From the NCBI GenBank assembly GCA_937868025.1, contig CALMLJ010000540.1, forward strand, positions 1-37,157: a stretch of DNA of 37,157 bases. The letters are read 5' to 3'. A model generated the notes under the pieces. The model saw nothing but the letters and a program-made list of their open reading frames with translations, was not told the DNA's origin and did no database searches. The position numbers and the translations under genes were made by a program. Origin of the DNA: an uncultured Acidimicrobiaceae bacterium. Its GTDB lineage: Bacteria > Actinomycetota > Acidimicrobiia > Acidimicrobiales > Microtrichaceae. Shown piece by piece: positions 15,828 to 22,835 of this stretch (position 1 is the first letter of the stretch; each line of letters starts with the position of its first letter).

Positions 15828-17363
15828 TCAGACCCCTACTTCCTTGCTCGTCACCGAGCGGTTCGATCCCTTGGCGGCCCGCGAGAACCGCATGACATCG
15901 TCGCGGATGTCGCTGCGCTTCGTCGCCCGGTAGTCCTTCACGTAGCTCTGGTACACCTGCCAGGGATACGTGTCGCCCGACTTGGGCAAACGGTCCGCGG
16001 CGCGGGCGAGGTAGCCCGACGACAGGTCGAGCATCTTGCCCGATGGCGCTGCCGCCGCCACGTTGTGCGGGACACAGATGTCCTGGCCCGTGTTGTGGAG
16101 GTGGTTGAGCAGGCGCGTGACGTAGCCGGCGATGAGGTCGGCCTTCAGCGTCCAGGAGGCGTTCGTGTAGCCGATCGCCAACGCGAGGTTCGGGACGTCC
16201 TCGATCATCATGCCCTTGTAGACCAAGCGCGAACTGGGGTCGACCTTCTCACCGTCGACGAACAGCTCGATGCCTCCGAGGAAGAGGACGTCGAGGCCGG
16301 TCGCCGTGACGATGATGTCGGCCTCGAGCTCCTGACCCGACGAGAGGCGAATGCCCGTCGGGGTGAACCGGTCGATGTGATCGGTGACGACCGAGGCCGA
16401 ACCGGAACGGATCGCCCGGAAGAGGTCGCCGTTGGGCACGACGCACAGCCGCTGGTCCCACGGGTCGTACTTGGGGGTGAAGTGGGTGTCGACGTCGTAG
16501 CCGGCGGGTAGTTGGCGTTCGACGCCCTTCCGCAGGATCCGCTTCATGAGCTCGGGACGGCGCCGGCTCAGCTGGTAGGAGCCCTGCGTGGCCAGCGCGT
16601 TCATCCACTTGAGCACCGGGCCCTCGTAGCGGGCCGGCACGAGCTTGCGCACCAGTGCGGTGAGGGGGTTCTTGCCGGGCAACGATGCGACATAGGTCGG
16701 CGACCGCTGCAGCATCGTCACGTGGCCCGCCGTCGGCGCGAGCGAGGGGATCAACGTGACCGCGGTGGCGCCGCTGCCGATCACCACGATGCGCTGGTCG
16801 CGGTAGTCGAGGTCCTCGGGCCACTTCTGGGGGTGGACGATCGTGCCGCCGAAGTCGTCCATGCCCTCGAACTCGGGGAGGTAGCCCTGGTCGTAGCGGT
16901 AGTAGCCGCTGCAGGAGTACAGGAACGAGCACGTGAGCTCGAACGTCTCGCCACCGCCACCAGCGGTGTCGGTGCCGTCGGTGCGCTCGGCGGTGACGGT
17001 CCAGAGCGCGGTGTCGCTGGAGAACTCGGCGCGGACGATGCGGTGGCGGAAGCGGATCTTGCGGTCGATGCCGAACTCCGACGCCGTGTCCTTGATGTAC
17101 TGCAGGATGGCCCCGCCGTCAGCGATCGACTCCGGGCGGTTCCACGGCCGGAACGGGTAGCCGAGCGTGAACATGTCGGAGTCGGAACGGATGCCCGGGT
17201 AGCGGAAGAGGTCCCAGGTGCCGCCGATGGCGTCGCGTGACTCGAACAATGCGTAGGAGGCCCACGGCGTCTCGTTCTGCACGTGGTAGGCGGCGCCGAT
17301 GCCGGACAGCCCGGCGCCGACGATGAGCACGTCGAGGTGTTCGACCTCGCCCGTGGCGCTCAT
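15828..17363 (-). CDS. Flavin-containing (Baeyer-Villiger type) monooxygenase
   Basis: A 511-residue flavoprotein monooxygenase. FAD motif GAGLSG is at 16-21, followed by FESRDAIGGTWDLFRYPGIRSD; the second nucleotide motif VVIGSGATAV binds NADPH; and the fingerprint FGGTIVHPQKWP matches FxGxxxHxxxW(P/D) of flavin monooxygenases and Baeyer-Villiger enzymes. It resembles mycobacterial MymA/EthA-type proteins. It would insert oxygen into ketones, lipids or sulfur compounds using NADPH and O2. Its ATG overlaps the stop of the hydrolase gene (ATGA), and the SDR follows one base after its stop, so three enzymes are made from one mRNA. Confidence 0.95.
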   Translation of the reverse strand: MSATGEVEHLDVLIVGAGLSGIGAAYHVQNETPWASYALFESRDAIGGTWDLFRYPGIRSDSDMFTLGYPFRPWNRPESIADGGAILQYIKDTASEFGIDRKIRFRHRIVRAEFSSDTALWTVTAERTDGTDTAGGGGETFELTCSFLYSCSGYYRYDQGYLPEFEGMDDFGGTIVHPQKWPEDLDYRDQRIVVIGSGATAVTLIPSLAPTAGHVTMLQRSPTYVASLPGKNPLTALVRKLVPARYEGPVLKWMNALATQGSYQLSRRRPELMKRILRKGVERQLPAGYDVDTHFTPKYDPWDQRLCVVPNGDLFRAIRSGSASVVTDHIDRFTPTGIRLSSGQELEADIIVTATGLDVLFLGGIELFVDGEKVDPSSRLVYKGMMIEDVPNLALAIGYTNASWTLKADLIAGYVTRLLNHLHNTGQDICVPHNVAAAAPSGKMLDLSSGYLARAADRLPKSGDTYPWQVYQSYVKDYRATKRSDIRDDVMRFSRAAKGSNRSVTSKEVGV

Positions 17364-18253
17364 GCCGCAGAGCTCCCGCCCGGAAGCAGCCCGACCAGCG
17401 TGCCCGTCTCGCCGAAGAGGCGGTCCCGCCATTCGTCGGTGAGCGCCGTCGTGTCGCGGTCGTCGGGGTGGAAGTCGGGGCGGTCGTAGTCGCACAGGTC
17501 GCGCCACACCTGTTTGGTGACGAGCGGCGAGGTGCGGAGCTTCTTGAGGCTCCGACGGAGGTTGCCGTCGCGGTACGCCGCCTTGTCGCCGAGCACCGAC
17601 AGCATCACGCTGATCGACATGCCGACGACGAACCCGAGGCGAGTCGCCTTCATCGTCCACACCCGGAGGCGCTCGCTGCCGCCCACGGCCTTGTACACGT
17701 CGAACGCCACGGCCTTGTGCTCGGACTCCTCGAGGGCATGCCACAGGAACACGTTCTGCACGGCCTCGTCGCCGAACTCGTCACGGACGGCCTGGTCGCT
17801 GAGCAGCAGCTCGGCGAGCGTCGCGGTGAAGTGTTCGAGCGCGGCGGTCGATGCCAGGTTGGACATGGGCGGGGCGATGCGTTCGCGCAGCGCCAGGCCT
17901 CGTTTGGTGATCCGCTCCATTCGTTTGGTGTCGTAGCCCAGCTCGGCGAAGCGGTCGTTGAGCGCGCGGTGTTCGCGCCCGTGCACCGATTCCTGGCCGA
18001 TGAACCCGGCGACCTGGCGCTTGAGCGCCGGGTCGGTGATGCGGTCGCGGTAGTGGCGCACCGACCGAACGAAGAAGTCCTCGCCGTCGGGGAACACGGC
18101 CGACATGCAGACGGCGAGGTGGCTCTCGATCAGGTCGCCGTCGGCGGCGAAGTGCTTCGGCACGTTGCGCAGCGACTCCTCGAACGAGACCCGGCGGGTA
18201 GGCACGTGGCGTTCGGGGTTGCTCGTCTGGCGAGGGGCATCGGTGATCGTCAT
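17360..18253 (-). CDS. Metal-dependent hydrolase family protein (PF10118-like)
   Basis: A 297-residue helical protein of the 'metal-dependent hydrolase' family. Metal-ligand-like motifs are GQESVHGREHRALND and HALEESEHKAVAFDVY, giving two clusters of Glu/His on helices as in ferritin-like di-metal sites; the hydrolase name is therefore not well grounded. A hydrophobic stretch at about 205-220 (LGFVVGMSISVMLSVLG) suggests membrane contact. Genes of this family commonly sit beside SDR and monooxygenase genes. First of the leftward three-gene operon, with GGAGG before its ATG and a promoter overlapped by a palindrome just upstream. Confidence 0.88.
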   Translation of the reverse strand: MTITDAPRQTSNPERHVPTRRVSFEESLRNVPKHFAADGDLIESHLAVCMSAVFPDGEDFFVRSVRHYRDRITDPALKRQVAGFIGQESVHGREHRALNDRFAELGYDTKRMERITKRGLALRERIAPPMSNLASTAALEHFTATLAELLLSDQAVRDEFGDEAVQNVFLWHALEESEHKAVAFDVYKAVGGSERLRVWTMKATRLGFVVGMSISVMLSVLGDKAAYRDGNLRRSLKKLRTSPLVTKQVWRDLCDYDRPDFHPDDRDTTALTDEWRDRLFGETGTLVGLLPGGSSAA

Positions 18254-18279
18254 GGGGGTTCCTCCGAGGTCGTGGCGTC

Positions 18280-18308
18280 AGCGTAGAGCATTTGAGGGAT
18301 TTCCTCAA
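18280..18308 (-). promoter_or_regulatory. Promoter and palindromic operator of the hydrolase-monooxygenase-SDR operon
   Basis: Read leftward, TTGAGG (18303-18308) and TACGCT (18280-18285) are 17 bases apart, a plausible -35/-10 pair. The perfect inverted repeat TTGAGG-N5-CCTCAA (18292-18308) covers the -35 box and part of the spacer. It lies between the operon and the divergent TetR gene (ATG at 18336), so it is the natural binding site of that TetR repressor, which could silence both directions. Confidence 0.55.
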
Positions 18309-18335
18309 TCTCTCATTTCTGGTAGGATGTCACAC

Positions 18336-18944
18336 ATGACCACGGCCGCCACGTCGCCCTCGTCGAAGGGCGAGCTCACCCGGCAGTCGATCCTCGATGC
18401 AGCGATCGTCCGGTTCGGACGCGACGGCTACCGCGCCACCTCCGTTGCCGACATCGCCCGCGACGCCGCGGTGTCCGGGACCGCCGCCTACGCCCACTTC
18501 CCCAACAAGGAAGCGCTGTTCCTCGCCGCCCTCGACGAGGACGCTGCCGCCGTCATCAGCGAAGGTGTGCTCCACCTCCTCGACGACTCCGTGGCGAGCG
18601 CCGAGTGGCACGAGACGCTCATCCTCACGCTCGTTGCCGCAGTCGACCGGCATCCGCTCGCGCGCCGGGTCATCGCCGGCCTCGAACCGGACGTGACCGA
18701 TCGGGTCATCGACATCCCAGCGATGCTCGAACTGCGCAAGACGGTGGCGGCCCGCCTGCGCGCCGACCAGGCCGCGGGCCGGGTGCGCCCCGACATCGAT
18801 GCGTCGGCGATCGCCGACGGTGCCGTCGGGATCATCGTGTCCCTCCTCATGGCGGTCATCCAACTCGGCACGGCCGCCGTCGGGGTCTACGGCGAGGGCA
18901 TCTGGGCCATCTTCACGGCAGCGCTCGATCCGCTGCCGGACTGA
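18336..18944 (+). CDS. TetR-family transcriptional regulator
   Basis: A 202-residue TetR-type regulator. The DNA-binding domain is at about 15-60: TRQSILDAAIVRFGRDGY, then TSVADIARDAAVSGTAAYAHF and PNKEALFLAAL, the usual order of helices. The rest is an all-helical ligand pocket and dimer region ending in a hydrophobic helix. The ATG at 18336 has GGTAGGA about 9 bases upstream; another in-frame ATG lies at 18327. It is divergent from the hydrolase-monooxygenase-SDR operon and probably represses it and itself through the palindrome at 18292-18308, with a lipid-like inducer being likely. Confidence 0.94.
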   Translation: MTTAATSPSSKGELTRQSILDAAIVRFGRDGYRATSVADIARDAAVSGTAAYAHFPNKEALFLAALDEDAAAVISEGVLHLLDDSVASAEWHETLILTLVAAVDRHPLARRVIAGLEPDVTDRVIDIPAMLELRKTVAARLRADQAAGRVRPDIDASAIADGAVGIIVSLLMAVIQLGTAAVGVYGEGIWAIFTAALDPLPD

Positions 18945-18948
18945 ACGC

Positions 18949-21354
18949 TCAGATCGCCCCCTCCCGCACCAGGCGCTGATACGCCAGCCAGCCCGGCAGG
19001 AGCGGGATCCAGAAGGTGGCGAGACGGAACAGCAGGACCGAGCCCAGTGCCATGTCCGCCTTCATGCCGGCAGCGGTCAGACCGGCGATGAGGGTGGCCT
19101 CGACCGCCCCGAGCCCGCCCGGCGTCGGCGCCGCGACCGACACGACCGAGGCCAGCAGGTACACGAGTGCGATGGTGATGATCGGCAGGGTCGAACCGAA
19201 CGCATGCGCCGACGCCGCGAGCGCGACCACATACCCGAGCGTCACGCCCGCCGAACCCCCGAGCAGCTCGGCCACGTTCGTCGGCGAGTGGGCGACGACC
19301 GACAGGCCGTGCAGCGCTCGCTGGACCGGCGGTACCACGTGCAGACTGGCGAGCCGACGGAGGGTCGGCACCGCGAGCGAGACGAGGACCGTGGTGACGA
19401 TCGCCGCCACCCCGATGAGGATCGTCGACGCCGACGGGAGCGTGAAGCGCTCGAGGAGATCGGTGCCGCCGAGCCCGAGGAAGACGCCCAACAAGCCGAG
19501 GTGGACGACCACGCCCGCCAGGGAGTTGATGCTCACCGCTGCAACCGAGACGGCGGCGTCGATCCCGCGCTTGTGCAGGAACCGGGCGCTGAGGGCGAGG
19601 CTCGCAGCGGTCGCTGCAACCGCGACGAACGAGGTCGCCAGCTGCACCTCGACGTTCGGTCCGAGTGGGATCGGTTCCGGCAGTGAGCCGGCGAAGGCGA
19701 CCGCGGCCGCGACGTAGGTGAGGGCCGAGACCGCGAGGGCGGCCAGCGCCCACCCCCAGTTCGCGTTGCGCACGAGGCCCCAGACATCGCCGGCACCGAT
19801 CAACTGGGGCACGAGCGCCCACGCCGCGACCGCGGAGGTGGCAAGGAGGAAGATCGTGCTGCCCTTGACCCGCTGCAGACGTTCGAGCGGCACGTCGGGG
19901 ACCCCGGTGCTGCGGGTCACCTCCGCCGTCAGCTCGGGCAGCACGCCGGACCGCTTGACCAACGCCCGAGTCGGCGGCGTGAGGGCGAGCGGCTGCAGTC
20001 GCGGCGCAGCCGCGGTGACGGCGTCGATCCCGACGGCCATGATCGCGGCGCGCACCGACGCCGACGCGCCGAACCGTGCCGCCGTCGCGGCGAGCACCTC
20101 GGCCACGTCGGCGTTCAACATGCGCTCGGGGGCGCCGAGTTCCGCAGACTCGAAGTCGACGATCCGCACGTGGCCGTCGCCGTCGAGCAGCATGTGGTCG
20201 AACGACAGTCGGTGGTGCGCGGTGCGACTCGCCCGCAGGGCGGCGGTACTCCGCCAGATCTCGGTCAGGAGCATCGGGGTCCACTCGTGATCATCGAGCT
20301 GCGTGAGCGGACGGACGTCGAACATCTCGTAGGCGAGCAGCCGCGACGCCGTCCCGACGTTGGTCGACGCGACGAGCCGCGCCGTCGGCACACCGTCGGC
20401 GAACGCCTTGAGCGCACCGAGCGCCTCGCGGTCCATCGGGTGCTTCACCGACCCGAACGGCCGGTCCTCGCCCACGTCGCGGAACCGGATCCAGTGGGTC
20501 AGTCGTGCGAGACGCCGCGACTTCCACGACTCCCGGGTCAGGACCTTGATGAACACGCCGCGGCCACCGGCGTCGGAGGCGACCATGGCCACGTAGCCCG
20601 GCGCGAGGCTCGAGACATCGGCGATGCTCACGGCGTCGAACCCGTGATCGGACAACACGGCGGCGACGTCCTCGCACGCCGGGCGCAGGTTCGGCATACC
20701 ACCCACGGCGAGGATCGCGTGGCCGATGACCCATCCGACCGCGCACGCGACCAGGACGGTCGCCGGTTCGGCCAACGTGCTCACGATGCGGGCCAGGGCG
20801 GCAGCGACCACCATTGCGTACCCGGACCGACGCATCCGCGCCGACCACCACGGCGAATCGACGACGACCGCGCTCACGATGGCAGCGATGCCGATCAGCG
20901 ACGGGAACCCGAGGCCCACGCCGAACCACACGACGGGAGGGCGGGCGACGTGGAAGTTGCCCTCAGCGCTGACGGCACCGATCGCGGCCATCGACGCCCC
21001 CGAGATCGCCGCTCCCAGGAGCACCGCACCGACACGCTCGAAGCGTCCGGTGGCCAACAACGCGATCACTCCCATGAAAGCGCTCAGACCGACCCCGATC
21101 TGGGCGGCGGTGACGGCGGAGTCGACGACCCATTCGGGAGCCGATCGCAGGAGCGGACCGGCGTTGGCCCGGAACTCCGAGTGGTCTCCACCGGTCGCCG
21201 TCACGAGCGACCACGACGCGGCCAGCGCCAGCAGCGCGACACCGAGCCGCACCGGCGTCATCGGCGACCGGGCGCGCCGCGGCACCGACTCCGTTGGGGG
21301 GAAGACGAGGACCGACACGAGCGCAAGCTCAGCGGGTCCACGCCTCCCCCGCAA
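18949..21354 (-). CDS. Large membrane protein with kinase-like domain and LPG-synthase/flippase-type transmembrane domain
   Basis: 801 residues. About seven N-terminal hydrophobic segments (to residue ~225) are followed by a soluble kinase-like domain (~230-440) with VFIKV (Lys), a Glu-containing helix REALGALKAFADG, the loop AHHRLSFDHMLL and VDFES. In that loop the catalytic Asp and Asn of HRDxxxxN are replaced, and DFG reads DFE, so it is probably a pseudokinase. The C-terminal ~330 residues are the lysylphosphatidylglycerol-synthase transmembrane/UPF0104 domain, ending TPGGLGAVEATLIAGL and the last helices. The start chosen is TTG at 21354, with GGGAG 7 bases upstream and only 17 bases after the rtcB stop; GTG 21318 or ATG 21261 are alternatives. 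Function probably lipid translocation or modification. Confidence 0.88.
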   Translation of the reverse strand: MRGRRGPAELALVSVLVFPPTESVPRRARSPMTPVRLGVALLALAASWSLVTATGGDHSEFRANAGPLLRSAPEWVVDSAVTAAQIGVGLSAFMGVIALLATGRFERVGAVLLGAAISGASMAAIGAVSAEGNFHVARPPVVWFGVGLGFPSLIGIAAIVSAVVVDSPWWSARMRRSGYAMVVAAALARIVSTLAEPATVLVACAVGWVIGHAILAVGGMPNLRPACEDVAAVLSDHGFDAVSIADVSSLAPGYVAMVASDAGGRGVFIKVLTRESWKSRRLARLTHWIRFRDVGEDRPFGSVKHPMDREALGALKAFADGVPTARLVASTNVGTASRLLAYEMFDVRPLTQLDDHEWTPMLLTEIWRSTAALRASRTAHHRLSFDHMLLDGDGHVRIVDFESAELGAPERMLNADVAEVLAATAARFGASASVRAAIMAVGIDAVTAAAPRLQPLALTPPTRALVKRSGVLPELTAEVTRSTGVPDVPLERLQRVKGSTIFLLATSAVAAWALVPQLIGAGDVWGLVRNANWGWALAALAVSALTYVAAAVAFAGSLPEPIPLGPNVEVQLATSFVAVAATAASLALSARFLHKRGIDAAVSVAAVSINSLAGVVVHLGLLGVFLGLGGTDLLERFTLPSASTILIGVAAIVTTVLVSLAVPTLRRLASLHVVPPVQRALHGLSVVAHSPTNVAELLGGSAGVTLGYVVALAASAHAFGSTLPIITIALVYLLASVVSVAAPTPGGLGAVEATLIAGLTAAGMKADMALGSVLLFRLATFWIPLLPGWLAYQRLVREGAI

Positions 21355-21371
21355 CTACCAGCTCCCGGGGA

Positions 21372-22532
21372 TCAGGTCCCCTTGTAGTTGAGGACCTGCC
21401 GGAGCGTGTGACGAACCTCGACGAGGTCGGCCTGATCGGCCATCACCTGGTCGATGTTCTTGTACGCCGACGGGATCTCGTCGACGAGCGACGCGGCCCG
21501 GTCCGACAACCACACCTTGCCGGCCATCTTCCGTGTCAGGTCGGCAGCTGTGTACTGCTTCTTGGCCTGGGTACGGCTGAGCCGACGGCCGGCGCCGTGC
21601 GAGCACGACGTCCAGCTGTCGGGGTCTCCGAGGCCGGCCACGATGTAGCTCCGGGTGCCCATCGACCCCGGGATGATCCCGAGATCGCCGACATCGGCCT
21701 TGATCGCACCCTTGCGGGTGATCCACAGGTCAGCCTCACCGTGGCGCTCGCGCTGGGTGAAGTTGTGATGGCAGTTGATGCGCTGACGCTCGCGACCGAC
21801 ACCGAAGAACGCCAGCACCTCTCGGAGCGCTCGGTCCATCATCTGGTCGCGGTTGGCGCGGGCGTAGTCCTGGGCCCAGAGCATGTCGGCGATGTAGCCG
21901 TCGAACTCGGGGGTGCCCTCGAGGAAGTAGGCGAGGTCGGGGTCCTCGAGCCGCAGCTCGAGATCCTTCGCCAGCCGCCGCGCCGACGCGATGTGCATCT
22001 GCGCGAGCTGGTTGCCGATGCCACGGCTCCCCGAGTGCAGCACGACCCAGACGACATCGCGCTCGTCGAGGCACACCTCGACGAAGTGGTTGCCCGAACC
22101 CAAGGTCCCGAACTGCTTCGCCGCCGTCACGGCCTGCTTGCCGGACAGGTCCGTCGCCGGGCGATGCTCCGCGAGCCACCGGTCGGCGCGACGGCCGACG
22201 TCGCCGTGGCCCTGACCCATCCCCGCCGGGATCACCCGGGCGATCCGCGCCAGGAGCGGTTCGAGATCGTCGGGCAGCTGGTTCTGGTGCACGTCGAGCT
22301 CGGCGGCGATCATGCCGCACCCGATGTCGACCCCGACGGCGGCCGGGATGACGGCACCACGGGTCGGGATCACCGATCCGACGGTGGCGCCGATGCCCAC
22401 GTGAGCGTCGGGCATGAGTGCGACGTGGCCGGCGATGATCGGCAGGCGCGCCGTCTTCTCGGCCTGGCGCAGGGTGCCGGGCTCGATGTCACTCGCCCAC
22501 GAGATGAGCTGGTCGTTGATCACGGTGCGCAT
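21372..22532 (-). CDS. rtcB: RtcB, GTP-dependent RNA ligase (3'-phosphate / 5'-OH)
   Basis: A 386-residue RtcB ligase with every family motif: VGVDIGCG (D69, C72 manganese ligands), GTLGSGNHFVE, VLHSGSRGIGNQ (H166), INCHHNF (H255/H256), RKGAIKADVGDLGIIPGSMG and SCSHGAGR with H312, the residue guanylylated in the reaction. It joins RNA ends with 2',3'-cyclic or 3'-phosphate to 5'-OH ends, the products of tRNA-cleaving toxins. The ATG at 22532 has the strong site AAGGAGGG 7 bases upstream. It lies just after a tRNA gene on the same strand and downstream of a DUF2786 gene; no rtcA, rtcR, archease, prfH or slipin gene is seen in this window. Confidence 0.97.
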   Translation of the reverse strand: MRTVINDQLISWASDIEPGTLRQAEKTARLPIIAGHVALMPDAHVGIGATVGSVIPTRGAVIPAAVGVDIGCGMIAAELDVHQNQLPDDLEPLLARIARVIPAGMGQGHGDVGRRADRWLAEHRPATDLSGKQAVTAAKQFGTLGSGNHFVEVCLDERDVVWVVLHSGSRGIGNQLAQMHIASARRLAKDLELRLEDPDLAYFLEGTPEFDGYIADMLWAQDYARANRDQMMDRALREVLAFFGVGRERQRINCHHNFTQRERHGEADLWITRKGAIKADVGDLGIIPGSMGTRSYIVAGLGDPDSWTSCSHGAGRRLSRTQAKKQYTAADLTRKMAGKVWLSDRAASLVDEIPSAYKNIDQVMADQADLVEVRHTLRQVLNYKGT

Positions 22533-22557
22533 GACGGCACCCTCCTTACTCGTTGGG

Positions 22558-22631
22558 CGCCACCGACCCGATTCGAACGGGCGGCCTTCTCCTCGACAGG
22601 GAGCTGCTCTGACCATCTGAGCTACGGCGGC
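22558..22631 (-). tRNA. Unusual tRNA, anticodon GUC (Asp by anticodon), upstream of rtcB
   Basis: A complete cloverleaf reads leftward from 22631. Acceptor GCCGCCG pairs with CGGTGGC (one G-T wobble), D arm GCTC/GAGC with loop AGATGGTCA, anticodon arm GCTCC-CTGTCGA-GGAGA, variable loop AGGCC, T arm GCCCG-TTCGAAT-CGGGT, discriminator G73, and no encoded CCA. U33, G18G19, G15-C48 and the T loop are normal. The anticodon is GTC. Oddities: a G27/A43 mismatch at the top of the anticodon stem, G37 and A38 where tRNA-Asp usually has A37 C38, and C2-G71 in place of the G2-C71 identity pair of E. coli tRNA-Asp. It ends 25 bases before the rtcB ATG. Confidence 0.85.
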
Positions 22632-22635
22632 GTGA

Positions 22636-22664
22636 TGACGCCACCGTGCAAGCGCGTGGCGTCA
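22636..22664 (-). other. Hairpin immediately 5' of the tRNA
   Basis: TGACGCCAC (22636-22644) and GTGGCGTCA (22656-22664) form a perfect 9-bp inverted repeat with an 11-base loop, starting four bases before the tRNA 5' end on the transcribed strand. It could be an RNA leader fold, a processing signal, or an operator for the tRNA-rtcB unit. Confidence 0.5.
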
Positions 22665-22680
22665 GCGAATGGCGTCGGCA

Positions 22681-22703
22681 CCTGGCCGGAACTTGCCGGC
22701 AGG
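22681..22703 (-). other. Second hairpin in the DUF2786-tRNA gap
   Basis: CCTG-G-CCGG (22681-22689) pairs with CCGGCAGG (22696-22703) as an 8-bp stem with one bulged G and a 6-base loop. It is in the 204-base non-coding gap between the DUF2786 stop (22836) and the tRNA. I see no open frame, second tRNA or clear -35/-10 pair in this gap. Confidence 0.4.
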
Positions 22704-22835
22704 CCTCGGATCTCGCTGTTGCCTGGTCATGGCGACATGGTTGCCGAAGCACGGGTCGGGGTCGAACGAATTTCGCGTCCGGCCGTGTCGGCACGGGCAA
22801 GGTCGTTCCGCGGACACGTGGTACGTCCTCGAAAC

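Noticed and set aside
22681..22835. Possible second tRNA or small ORF in the DUF2786-tRNA gap
   Set aside because: No second cloverleaf, T-loop motif or plausible reading frame with a ribosome site was found, only short hairpins.
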